Positions 1 through 7,792 of a stretch of DNA of 64,000 nucleotides are shown here, in pieces. The DNA is from an uncultured Oscillospiraceae bacterium (GTDB lineage: Bacteria > Bacillota > Clostridia > Oscillospirales > Acutalibacteraceae). The notes beneath the pieces were generated by a model. It saw only the letters and a program-made list of their open reading frames with translations, did no database searches and was not told where the DNA came from. Each line of letters begins with the position of its first letter. The first letter of the stretch is position 1. Location: positions 1 through 64,000 of the forward strand of contig UQQR01000005.1 in NCBI GenBank assembly GCA_900543215.1, in the 5' to 3' direction. Both the position numbers and the translations under genes were made by a program.

Positions 1-20
1 AAAAAAAAAAAAAAATTTTC

Positions 21-506
21 TTAAAAATGACGGTCGATGATAGTTTGATATGTTTTTATTTTTTTAATTTGGTTTGGCATATACAAATTCATCAGAATAC
101 CCATAAGAATTCCAATTGCCATTAAAGTTGCTTCGTTTAGAAGGCTGCTTGCAGTAATGGAACGAGCTGCCCATATATGCAGCATTAAGACAGTACTCAT
201 AGAAAGTCCGCCTGTCAATTCAAATGCCTGACACAGAATGACAATCATAATTAAATAGATACCGAGTCCCCAAACAGAAAATTGGGAGATTGTAAATGAG
301 ATAATTGCAATGGAGGAAGCAAGCAGGAATGCAATAGAACGTTTCCATGCAACAATTAAGGTATCTTTTTTCGTGTTTAAAATACTTAGTAGAGTAATGG
401 TAACAACAGAAGTACTGTACTCCAAATGCAATGCATTCGCAGTTATAAAAGCAAGGCAGCAGCCAAGTGTAATTTTAATTGCTTTTATCATATTTATTTT
501 AAACAT
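21..506 (-). CDS. Short aromatic acid exporter (ArAE_1/DUF939-like) membrane protein
   Basis: Membrane protein of about 161 residues with five or six hydrophobic segments, resembling the N-terminal membrane domain of the ArAE_1 (DUF939) family of putative exporters related to FUSC proteins. The start at 506 is preferred over the ATG at 602 because an AAGGAG box (513-518) sits just upstream of it; the 602 start has no ribosome binding site. Family members are usually near 300 residues, with a soluble C-terminal domain. Here a TAA stops the frame at 21-23, just after the membrane part, and a 15-base A run opens the window, so the gene looks C-terminally truncated. Family assignment rests on the hydrophobic pattern and general likeness; no substrate can be inferred. 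Confidence 0.55.
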   Translation of the reverse strand: MFKINMIKAIKITLGCCLAFITANALHLEYSTSVVTITLLSILNTKKDTLIVAWKRSIAFLLASSIAIISFTISQFSVWGLGIYLIMIVILCQAFELTGGLSMSTVLMLHIWAARSITASSLLNEATLMAIGILMGILMNLYMPNQIKKIKTYQTIIDRHF

Positions 507-902
507 AGTTTTGCTCCTTACAATATGCTTATAGTATGTGTCATTTGGCAAAACATAGTCAAAAGCAAATAAAGATAATACGAAATTTACAATCTGTTTC
601 ATTCATAAATTAATTTGTGAAACCATGAAATCAGTATGTTTTGGAAAGAGTAAAACGATTACATATGGAAGATGAGAAAAACAACAGCACATGTTTTAGA
701 TAGCATGACAGGGTATATTATATTGCTGTAGGAAATCAGCGATGGTATAATCATTGATACAAGTAATTGGATTTTCAGGAGTATTTATTTGAAAGAGAGT
801 ATCACATTGGAGCGTACAAGCTGTTTAGAAAACGGATAAAACGGCAGCATTGTTATTTGTTTCAATAAGTGTGTATATTAAGAGGTATGAGAGGAGTAAA
901 CC
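507..902. other. Gene-free AT-rich stretch
   Basis: No credible coding region, RNA gene or clear terminator is seen between the ArAE-like gene and the acetyltransferase. It presumably holds promoters for both divergent genes, but no consensus pair with 17-base spacing stands out. Confidence 0.5.
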
Positions 903-1529
903 ATGAAGCACAATCATTATATGATTCGTCGGGAAACACCTGATGATTATCAAGAGGTGGAATATTTAACTCGCGAAGCATTCTGGAATGTTTATCGTCC
1001 GGGTTGCATAGAGCACTATATTGTACATCAGTATCGTTGCAGAGAGGATTTCGTACCGGAACTGGATTTTGTTATGGAAAAGGATGATGTTATCATTGGT
1101 CATATCATGTATGTGAATGCCGAAATTTTATCTGATAACGGACAAAAGATACCGATTATGACATTTGGTCCAATCAGTATTGCACCGGAACATCAACGAA
1201 AGGGGTATGGGAAAATATTACTTGATTTTTCTATGGATAAAGCCAGAGCGCTTGGAGTAGGTGCAATATGTATAGAGGGGAATATCGCTTTCTATGGAAA
1301 ATCAGGATTTGTAACGGCAAGTTCAAAAGGAATACACTATTATGCAGAACCCAGAAGTGCTCGAGTTCCTTATTTTCTGGTAAAAGAATTACAAGAGGGA
1401 TTTTTAGATGGTGTTACAGGAACTTACAAACCACCATCAGGATATTTTATAAACGAAGAGGAAGCAGAAAAATTTGATGCACAATTTCCGCCCAAAGAGA
1501 AAAGTAAACTGCCCGGTCAGCTGTTCTAA
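903..1529 (+). CDS. GNAT family N-acetyltransferase
   Basis: A 208-residue acetyltransferase of the Gcn5-related (GNAT) superfamily, which moves the acetyl group of acetyl-CoA to an amine. The acetyl-CoA pyrophosphate-binding motif A is visible as Q98-R-K-G-Y-G103, preceded by the usual beta strand (FGPISIAPEH). The N-terminal part starts with the typical IRRETPDDY pattern. The start is supported by a GAGGAG box about 8 bases upstream. It stands alone in an AT-rich accessory stretch, and the acceptor substrate cannot be told from the sequence. Confidence 0.85.
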   Translation: MKHNHYMIRRETPDDYQEVEYLTREAFWNVYRPGCIEHYIVHQYRCREDFVPELDFVMEKDDVIIGHIMYVNAEILSDNGQKIPIMTFGPISIAPEHQRKGYGKILLDFSMDKARALGVGAICIEGNIAFYGKSGFVTASSKGIHYYAEPRSARVPYFLVKELQEGFLDGVTGTYKPPSGYFINEEEAEKFDAQFPPKEKSKLPGQLF

Positions 1530-2052
1530 ACAGAAAAATATGTTTTTCTTTCGGAATATTTTGATTTGGCAAAAATAAAAAGAGTTCCAAACATACTGTT
1601 GTTCAGACTCTTCTTGAAAAAATCATTTATTACCACTGCACTTTGCAGCTTCATTTATTGAGGATACATGTGATTTTAACATACAGTGTGGGATTATCTA
1701 TCATAATAATGGAGAATCATTTTTGCAAAGGATACTCCCGGTTCTTCTCCCAAATGCACTACAAGGGGAAAAGAGAATTCTCATAAAGCAAGACCCAGGG
1801 TAGAGATAAGAGCCTCTGTGCTGAGTTTTGTCTGATATTTCTAAAATGAAAGACGAAGCAATTTCAGAGTTCCAGGGAGCATTTGGAGGCTCAGCCGCAA
1901 TTTGCAAAACAGAGATTGAATGTTTGTCAGGGATGCTTTTGAGCGATAGGCTGCTTTTATAGAACATATATAGGACTGTCTTTTGACAAATGTATTGTGA
2001 GATATTTTTTATATGATTAGGAAGATTACAAATTGATTCAGCAGACTTAAAT
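1530..2052. other. Gene-poor, probably decayed stretch
   Basis: No intact gene is supported here. The plus strand holds broken pieces with coding flavour around 1690-1790 and 1840-1960, interrupted by several stops. A minus-strand open frame covers the same bases but has no ribosome binding site and no recognisable domain. The pattern fits a decayed gene of unknown kind. Confidence 0.35.
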
Positions 2053-2090
2053 AAATAGTCCAAGTATCCAATTGGATACTTGGACTATTT
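2053..2090. terminator. Perfect 38-base palindrome, probable terminator of the 49-aa gene
   Basis: The 19-base arms (2053-2071 and 2072-2090) are exact reverse complements, giving a hairpin ending in ATTT on either strand. It lies 25 bases beyond the stop of the small minus-strand gene at 2116-2265 and is followed on that strand by UAUUUAAG, so it most likely ends that transcript. Confidence 0.6.
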
Positions 2091-2115
2091 CAAGCACAAG
2101 TCTTGAATCTGTTTT

Positions 2116-2265
2116 TTATTTAATGATACATTCGTTGAATCCTGGCAGACATTGTTTTTCACCGTCGCCAGCTTCTTTTTTATCTTCGCCGGTTAGTGCA
2201 GCAACTTTTTCTTCTAATGCTTGAATACGAGCCAACATTTCTTCAATAACTTTATCATTGTTCAT
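2116..2265 (-). CDS. 49-residue coiled-coil peptide with a C-terminal two-cysteine motif
   Basis: A small gene supported by an excellent AAGGAGGT box 8-9 bases before the ATG and by a palindromic terminator just downstream. The peptide opens with an amphipathic heptad-like helix (residues 4-26, V-I-EEML-RI-AL-EKV-AL), passes through a charged G/E/D/K linker (27-38) and ends in QCLPGFNECIIK, with two cysteines six residues apart. No signal peptide is present. I do not recognise the family. The layout (helical leader, acidic linker, short Cys-containing tail) resembles a peptide precursor or a small metal- or disulfide-binding protein, but no modification or transport gene sits beside it, so the function is open. 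Confidence 0.6.
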   Translation of the reverse strand: MNNDKVIEEMLARIQALEEKVAALTGEDKKEAGDGEKQCLPGFNECIIK

Positions 2266-3171
2266 ATAATTCAACCTCCTTTAAAATGGTTAAATTATAG
2301 CAAACTTTTATGGATTTGTCAAGTTAAGTCAATGGATTGCTAAGTCTTATTTGATGAAAAAACTTATCAGATATTTAGATATGGCAACCTTCTTGATAAA
2401 TGAAAAAAGCGAGAAATGATTTTTTCATTAAAATCCTACTATTACCATGAAACTCGATTTATTCCATTTGTAATTCCAGCAATGTAATATCATTTTTCAT
2501 AGAAACAGATGTACCGTAACTGATTTTACACATTTCATACATTTCTTGAATGGCATCTCGTTCCATGTTCATACTGCAAAGGCCTGATTAACGGCATTAT
2601 TTTTTCAATATAAAAATACCGTGCAGTTATAACATAAAATATTGCCATAATTACCTAATGAGAAGCGAAAAGTATAGCAACGCAGTGCATGGAAGTAATT
2701 TATCTCTATGCATTGTCGGTAAAGTTATGCTGAAAAAAGTATTTGTACAATGCAAGGAGAAGACGATATAACAAAAAACTACGGTGAACATTGGTCCACC
2801 GTAGTTTTGTCTAAAGACTATAAAAAAGATATTTTCAGCGGTTTTGGATGAGGGATTCGAACTCCCGCATTTTACAGAACGATTCAAAAGCGGATGTTGC
2901 TTTTTTCTATCATTAGGCAGAGGTAAAGGGTATTTTCAATTAGACTAATAGTTTATACTCACTTAATTAAAGGAACAACTAACCTCTTATATTTGTAGAA
3001 AATGAGCTTTCATAATTTCAAGAAAATGTTTATTATCTTTTTCACTTGCTAAACTCATCATTTGCTGCTGATCATAATGCTTGATACAAAGAAGGCTGTG
3101 CAAAGGAGGCGTTAGAGGTTTTCACATCCATGCTTTGTACATCATACAATATTGTTGAAAGGAGTGATTAT
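2266..3171. other. Long gene-free stretch with relics
   Basis: About 900 bases without a supported gene. The minus strand holds a 37-codon frame near 2478-2591 (starting MNMERDAIQEM) that may be the tail of a lost gene. At 2846-2868 the minus strand reads like the T-arm and acceptor end of a tRNA (GTTCGAATCCC), but no tRNA body can be built around it. The rest shows no convincing structure. Confidence 0.4.
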
Positions 3172-3615
3172 ATGTATCGAAAAAACAGGGATAATTGTTT
3201 CAAAATACCAGTAACCGATTATGGACCGAATCCGTTTGTTATAAACATAGACCGGGCTGCATTGCAAAATACGAATTATCGCACAGCCTTATGGACGGGC
3301 TGTCATCTGCAACTCACGCTGATGAGTATCCCGGTTGGCGGGGAGATTGGGCTGGAAGTGCATCCGGACACAGACCAATTTATCAGATTGGAAAGTGGAA
3401 ACGGCATAGCTATGATGGGGACTTCCCAAGACTGTATTAATTTTCAACGCCCCATATGCAACGGCTTTGCTGTTTTTGTTCCGGCAGGTACATGGCACAA
3501 TATTATTAACACCGGAAATCAGCCGCTCAAAATTTATACGATTTATGCGCCTCCTCACCACCCGCATGGTACTGTACAAACAACGAAGGCGCAGGCTGAC
3601 AGAGAGGAATATTAA
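3172..3615 (+). CDS. Cupin-domain protein
   Basis: A 147-residue single-domain cupin. The start at 3172 is chosen over an upstream ATG at 3130 because an AAAGGAG box lies 7-8 bases before it. Cupin motif 1 covers residues 58-79 with likely metal ligands H64, Q69 and E73 (the usual second histidine is D66). Motif 2 is P104-x-G106-x-x-H109-x-x-x-N113, which carries the third metal ligand. Such proteins bind a metal ion in a small beta-barrel and act as isomerases, dioxygenases or binding proteins; the substrate is not predictable here. It lies alone, about 240 bases from the tRNA-Leu gene, in the AT-rich left arm. Confidence 0.85.
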   Translation: MYRKNRDNCFKIPVTDYGPNPFVINIDRAALQNTNYRTALWTGCHLQLTLMSIPVGGEIGLEVHPDTDQFIRLESGNGIAMMGTSQDCINFQRPICNGFAVFVPAGTWHNIINTGNQPLKIYTIYAPPHHPHGTVQTTKAQADREEY

Positions 3616-3770
3616 AAAGACCGGCGAAAGCAGAAAAATCTCGTTGGAAATTGATGCTATTTTGATGATGTAGCAGACGGAATGGTTTGCCAAACCATTA
3701 CTATTGTACAGAAGGTTCTTCTTTTATCCATAGTATTTTCGGGCTTGCATCAAGCTCGCTCGTTTTTCTT

Positions 3771-3792
3771 ACCCCCGTAAAACCGGGGGTTT
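3771..3792. repeat. Small GC-rich hairpin
   Basis: ACCCCCG and CGGGGGT arms around a short A-rich loop, downstream of the cupin gene and followed by TTTATTT. It could be a terminator for the cupin gene or a relic of an IS200/IS605-type end. Confidence 0.35.
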
Positions 3793-3817
3793 ATTTCCAC
3801 ACCTAAAGGCACCAAGT

Positions 3818-3853
3818 AAAAACGACAAGCTTCTGTCGAAACTTGTCGTTTTT
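3818..3853. terminator. Bidirectional terminator next to tRNA-Leu
   Basis: A 12-base-pair stem, AAAAACGACAAG paired with CTTGTCGTTTTT, around a 12-base loop. It begins directly after the 3' end of the minus-strand tRNA gene and gives a U run in both directions. Confidence 0.8.
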
Positions 3854-3854
3854 A

Positions 3855-3938
3855 TGGTGCGGCAAATGGGACTTGAACCCATACGTCAAAGACACACGCC
3901 CCTCAAACGTGCCTGTCTGCCTATTCCAGCACACTCGC
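3855..3938 (-). tRNA. tRNA-Leu(GAG), with a mispaired acceptor stem
   Basis: Minus-strand tRNA with encoded CCA (3855-3857), a T-arm ATGGG-TTCAAGT-CCCAT, a long variable arm typical of leucine tRNAs, a GGAATAGGCAGAC D-arm and an anticodon stem-loop CACGT-TTGAGGG-GCGTG giving anticodon GAG (3902-3904). A perfect promoter and a terminator frame it. The oddity is the acceptor stem: the 5' strand GCGAGTG calls for CACTCGC, but the 3' strand (3859-3865) reads TTGCCGC, so only the outer three pairs form, plus one G-U. The tRNA may be a pseudogene or a recombined product. Confidence 0.75.
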
Positions 3939-3969
3939 ATAACATATTTGCTTTTCATCACGCCTGATT

Positions 3970-3998
3970 ATTATATCAAATACTGTCCTGCTTGTCAA
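3970..3998 (-). promoter_or_regulatory. Consensus promoter of tRNA-Leu
   Basis: On the minus strand TTGACA (3993-3998) and TATAAT (3970-3975) are separated by exactly 17 bases, about 30 bases before the tRNA 5' end. This is a perfect match to the housekeeping sigma factor consensus. Confidence 0.85.
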
Positions 3999-4095
3999 TA
4001 AAAATTTTAAATTTTTTTATTTATATCAAATTATAGTGGAAATTGCGGTGAAAATATATTATAATACCTCTATACTCTCGAAAGGAATTATTGTT

Positions 4096-4668
4096 ATGAA
4101 GAAAAAAAGCTTGATTATATTACTTGTTGTATTGGCAATTATCGGCATACTTATCGGTTTTACGGCAGGCTCCTATAACGGATTTGTTGAAAAACGCGAA
4201 CAGGTGGATAACGCTCAGTCAACCATTTCCACACAGCTCCAGCGCCGCGCGGACCTTATTCCGAACTTTGTCGCTACGGTTAAGGGTTATTCCGAATATG
4301 AGCAAAAAACATACACAGCGGTAACCGAGGCGCGTTCCGCCGTATCAAAGGCAAAAACCGCCAACGAACAGGCCGCAGCCAAAGAACAGCTTGACAGCGC
4401 CATTTCAGTTTGGGTCAATGCCATAACGGAAGCATATCCGGAGCTTAAGGCAAATGAAAATTATACCGCTTTACAGTACGAGCTTTCCGGCACGGAAAAC
4501 AGAATCGCGCAGGCTCGCAAGGATTATAATTCCGCCGCTAAAAGCTACAATGTTTCGATAAAGAAATTTCCGAAAAATATCATTGCCGGAATTTTCGGCT
4601 TTGAAAAGGTTGAATACTTTGAAGCTCAGGCAGGAACAGAGAATGTTCCGCAGGTAAGCTTCGACTGA
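4096..4668 (+). CDS. LemA family protein
   Basis: A 190-residue LemA-type protein: a short cytoplasmic N-terminus, one membrane helix (about residues 5-22), then the helical LemA domain with the family hallmark segments N-x-F-V-x-x-R-x-Q-V, RRADLIPN and Y-x-x-L-x-x-x-E-x-R-I-A. An in-frame ATG at 4036 is ignored because an AAAGGAA box lies before 4096. LemA proteins are membrane-anchored helical scaffolds of unclear role, often encoded beside TPM-domain proteins. Here the next gene, 6 bases away, is exactly such a protein, so the two form a typical pair. Confidence 0.92.
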   Translation: MKKKSLIILLVVLAIIGILIGFTAGSYNGFVEKREQVDNAQSTISTQLQRRADLIPNFVATVKGYSEYEQKTYTAVTEARSAVSKAKTANEQAAAKEQLDSAISVWVNAITEAYPELKANENYTALQYELSGTENRIAQARKDYNSAAKSYNVSIKKFPKNIIAGIFGFEKVEYFEAQAGTENVPQVSFD

Positions 4669-4674
4669 TAATTT

Positions 4675-5469
4675 ATGAAGACAGCATTAAGAATTACCGC
4701 CATTTTTGCGGTTATATGCCTGCTTTGCACAACAGTGTCCGCCGCAGTCAAATATCCCGACGCCACGGACAGATTTTTTGTTGACGACTTTGCTGGAGTT
4801 ATAAGCGATGAGGATAATGAAGAAATTTTCTCAAGAGCCGTTACGCTTGAACAGAAAACCACGGCACAGGTCGTTACTGTAACGGTTAAATCCCTTGACG
4901 GGGAGGCGCCCGCCGATTATGCTCTCGGGCTTGGCAGAAAATGGGGCGTCGGTCAAAAGGACAAGGACAACGGAATTGTCATATTGCTTTCGACAGAAGA
5001 CCGAGAGATTTATGTTGCGGTAGGCGGAGGTCTTGAGGGTGCTCTGCCCGACAGCAAAACCGGCAGAATAATAGATGATTACGGATATGAATATTTAAAA
5101 AGAAATAACTATTCAAAAGGGTTGCTTGAAATTGCCAAAGCGGTAATCAACGAAATTTATATTGAATACGGACTGGAGCCGGAGGATGGCTATACCCCGA
5201 TTGACGACAGCGAAAGCGATGAGGCGTACAGCAAAAAAGTAGTTGTTTCCTGGGTGTTGCTTTTGGCAGTAGTTATCCTTTATGTTCTTATTTTCGGCAG
5301 ACGGCTCAGGGGCTTTTGGTTCGGCGGACCTCCCGGCGGTTTCGGAGGCTTCGGCGGCGGTTTCGGCGGTCGTGGGGGCTTTTCAGGCGGAGGTTTCTCC
5401 GGTGGTGGCGGAGGCTTTTCCGGAGGCGGAGGGTCATTTGGCGGCGGCGGAGCCGGCCATGGATTTTAA
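4675..5469 (+). CDS. TPM domain protein (YgcG type) with glycine-rich tail
   Basis: A 264-residue secreted, membrane-tethered protein: signal peptide (residues 1-24, ending VSA-A), TPM domain (about 33-165, with the DDFAGVIS start, the RKWGVGQKDKDNG segment and the VGGGLEGALPD segment), a membrane helix near 187-205, and a Gly/Phe/Ser-rich tail (212-264). TPM domains are linked to membrane and photosystem maintenance and to phosphatase-like activity in plants; the bacterial role is uncertain. It follows lemA by 6 bases with no obvious ribosome binding site, so translation is probably coupled. Confidence 0.92.
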   Translation: MKTALRITAIFAVICLLCTTVSAAVKYPDATDRFFVDDFAGVISDEDNEEIFSRAVTLEQKTTAQVVTVTVKSLDGEAPADYALGLGRKWGVGQKDKDNGIVILLSTEDREIYVAVGGGLEGALPDSKTGRIIDDYGYEYLKRNNYSKGLLEIAKAVINEIYIEYGLEPEDGYTPIDDSESDEAYSKKVVVSWVLLLAVVILYVLIFGRRLRGFWFGGPPGGFGGFGGGFGGRGGFSGGGFSGGGGGFSGGGGSFGGGGAGHGF

Positions 5470-5493
5470 CATTTACAATGGAGCAGTATTTCA

Positions 5494-6603
5494 ATGAGTA
5501 ACAACGAAAATAATTACAGTGATTATTTCAAATCGCTTGAAAAAAGAATATCAGACGAGAAAAGCTCTGCTCCTAAGACTTATACTCCACGGAAAAACAC
5601 CAAAAAAAAGAGGTCCTTATATAGGGTTATACGGTTACGGCCGGCATTTATATTTTGTTTTGCCGCCGCTGTGATTATGACAGTATCCGCATTGGTCATA
5701 CATCACAAGAATAAAACAAAGGCACAAACATTACCGCAGGATTCCGGAAAATCCGGAGTTCTGCGTTCGGATTCCGATAAAAAGGATGAAAAAAAGATTT
5801 CGTACAGCTTTAATGCCGAATCTGCTGCCATACCTGACTCTAATGATGCCGCAGGCGCTATTATAGTCAATCTTGACAACCACTGCGTAGTCGCGTCAAG
5901 GGAGTCACACACACGGCTTTACCCTGCGTCCACAACGAAAATTCTTACCTTGCTTACAGCCGCCGAAAACATCACCGATTACGAAGAGACATTTACTATG
6001 ACGCGCAGCATAACAGATCCTCTGTATGTTGCGGAGGCTACGGTGGCGGGCTTTTCTGACGGAGAAAAGGTAAAAATGATTGACCTTTTATACGGAACGA
6101 TTCTCCCCTCGGGAGCAGACGCCGCTATGGGACTTGCCGTAAAGCTCACAGGCAGTGAAAAAGGTCTTGTAAAGCTTATGAATGAAAAGGTAAAGGCGCT
6201 TGGACTTAAGGACACGCATTTCACGAATGTCACGGGTCTTTATGACGAAGACCATTATACTACGGCTTATGATATGGCTGTGATTTTGGAAGCGGCGCTT
6301 GAAAACCCGATTTGTAAAAAGGTGCTTTCGACATATCAGTACACGACCGCCGCAACGGAACAGCATCCCGACGGTATTTTGCTTTCTGCAACACTGTTCA
6401 ATTATATGTACGGAACAGAACCCGAAACAGCAACCATAGAGGGCGGAAAAACAGGATTTGTAAACGAGGCGGGCTATTGCATTGCCTCATACGGGAGCAA
6501 TAACGAGACAGGCACGAGATATATTGTGGTCACACTCAAAAATTCTTCACGGTGGCCTGCCTTCCACGGTCAGATTGATTTGTATAAACAGTTTGCAAAA
6601 TAA
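5494..6603 (+). CDS. Serine-type D-Ala-D-Ala carboxypeptidase (DacF-like)
   Basis: A 369-residue penicillin-binding protein of the S11 carboxypeptidase family, trimming the terminal D-Ala from peptidoglycan stem peptides outside the cell. A cytoplasmic basic N-terminus and a single anchor (about 50-69) precede the catalytic domain. The acylating serine motif is S146-T-T-K149 and the third motif is K319-T-G321. The second motif reads S206-G-A208 (in SGADAA) where SxN is standard, so the asparagine is replaced. Unlike DacF or PBP5 there is no C-terminal amphipathic anchor; the N-terminal helix holds it. It follows the TPM gene by 24 bases. Confidence 0.9.
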   Translation: MSNNENNYSDYFKSLEKRISDEKSSAPKTYTPRKNTKKKRSLYRVIRLRPAFIFCFAAAVIMTVSALVIHHKNKTKAQTLPQDSGKSGVLRSDSDKKDEKKISYSFNAESAAIPDSNDAAGAIIVNLDNHCVVASRESHTRLYPASTTKILTLLTAAENITDYEETFTMTRSITDPLYVAEATVAGFSDGEKVKMIDLLYGTILPSGADAAMGLAVKLTGSEKGLVKLMNEKVKALGLKDTHFTNVTGLYDEDHYTTAYDMAVILEAALENPICKKVLSTYQYTTAATEQHPDGILLSATLFNYMYGTEPETATIEGGKTGFVNEAGYCIASYGSNNETGTRYIVVTLKNSSRWPAFHGQIDLYKQFAK

Positions 6604-6611
6604 AGAGATAA

Positions 6612-6650
6612 AAAAAAGTCAGATACGCCAAAAGCGTATCTGACTTTTTT
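6612..6650. terminator. Bidirectional terminator between convergent genes
   Basis: AAAAAAGTCAGATACGC (6612-6628) pairs with GCGTATCTGACTTTTTT (6634-6650). It ends the carboxypeptidase transcript and overlaps the stop of the minus-strand operon at 6649. Confidence 0.9.
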
Positions 6651-7770
6651 ATCTCCCGAGAAGCGTATCAAATGTCTCCTTTATATAAGCCGAGGCTGAA
6701 ATACCGTTTTTGGCAGGAACATAGAAAATACAATAGGCAAGCACCGCAAGAACCACCAGAAGTATTATGGCAGTTATCAATATTCCGAGATTTCCGTAAA
6801 AAATCGGGCGGCGTCCGCCGTAATTATCGGCATCGGTTTTATAATCGGAATTCTCATCCGATCCGATTGCATAAAGGCTGTTATAATACTCAGCGTCATT
6901 CTTTTTCATCCTTTGAGGCTCCATATAAAGCTCTGTGCTGTCTTCGTAGTCCGCATAGGATTTTATGCTCTCATTATACGATTTACCGTCTTCATCGTAA
7001 ATCATACCGCCCGAAAGCTCTATCTCACCGTTATCGGCAGTCTGCTGTGAAAATGAATTCAACGGAACAGCAGTCTCCTCCTCTTCCTCACCGGTGAGGA
7101 ACTCCTCAGCTTCTTCGGTAGCTTCATCCTGCACGGCGTCACTCTGCGGTGTCTCAATTTCATCGGTAATTTCCTCCGACGAAGACGAAATGTCAGACTC
7201 AGCGACAACAGGCAATTCTTCGATCTCCGCCTGCGGCACTGCCGAAGGCGCTTCGATAATCGGCATTTCGTAGGTCTTCCTATTCACGGAATCGGCTTTT
7301 GATTTAAGCTCTATCGCACACAGTTCTTCAATGTACGGATGTATCAGCGTATTCATTATCGCCTTGCGTATCTGACGGTTTTCCGACAGGAATATCATAG
7401 TTTGCGGTCCGCTCTCAATAATACAGCCGCCGAAAACACCGTCGCCTGTCACAAGCGGAGTGGCTCCGTTTATCACCTTGATCTGTTTGTCACCCGATAT
7501 TCCGAATTGTTTGTTATCAATATCCGCAAGGGACTTTCCGATAGCATGAGACGCAATCTCAATTATGCCGTTACTGCCGAAAAGTTCTCCCGCTATTATT
7601 ATAACGCGGCTTCTTGACACCGCACGCGCCAGTTCATGCACAAAGGTTTTCTTATCTGAAGCCTTGTCTGTAAGCAATCGCATACGGCAACAGCCGCAAA
7701 GATTAAATTCCATCTCAAAGTCTGTATTTGTGCTGTAATATATAATATCAACCTTTAGATTCTGAAACAT
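6649..7770 (-). CDS. Membrane-anchored protein with a CinA N-terminal (MoCF)-like domain
   Basis: A 373-residue protein starting at 7770, where a GAAGGGGAAG box is found; the longer frame to 7947 runs into the sortase gene. Residues about 5-165 resemble the molybdopterin-binding (MoCF) fold of CinA: a KTFVHELARAVSRSRVIII strand-helix-strand and a later segment of the NGATPLVTGDGVFGG type followed by a beta strand. The residues usually found after the glycine turn (GGLGPTxDD) are not conserved. An acidic low-complexity linker (about 170-315) leads to a single C-terminal membrane helix (about 330-352). It is the last gene of an operon that also encodes the CinA C-terminal enzyme PncC, so the two halves of CinA appear split, this one held at the membrane. 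Function unproven. Confidence 0.5.
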   Translation of the reverse strand: MFQNLKVDIIYYSTNTDFEMEFNLCGCCRMRLLTDKASDKKTFVHELARAVSRSRVIIIAGELFGSNGIIEIASHAIGKSLADIDNKQFGISGDKQIKVINGATPLVTGDGVFGGCIIESGPQTMIFLSENRQIRKAIMNTLIHPYIEELCAIELKSKADSVNRKTYEMPIIEAPSAVPQAEIEELPVVAESDISSSSEEITDEIETPQSDAVQDEATEEAEEFLTGEEEEETAVPLNSFSQQTADNGEIELSGGMIYDEDGKSYNESIKSYADYEDSTELYMEPQRMKKNDAEYYNSLYAIGSDENSDYKTDADNYGGRRPIFYGNLGILITAIILLVVLAVLAYCIFYVPAKNGISASAYIKETFDTLLGR

Positions 7771-7792
7771 AAAGAAATCTTCCCCTTCATTT

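Noticed and set aside
1..15. 15-base A run as a biological feature
   Set aside because: It is at the very edge of the window and may be a contig-end artefact.
1701..2063. 120-codon minus-strand open frame
   Set aside because: It has no ribosome binding site or recognisable domain and irregular composition; the opposite strand carries decayed coding-like pieces.
2846..2868. tRNA-like T-arm and acceptor end on the minus strand
   Set aside because: The T stem has a mismatch and no D-arm or anticodon arm can be built; at most a relic.
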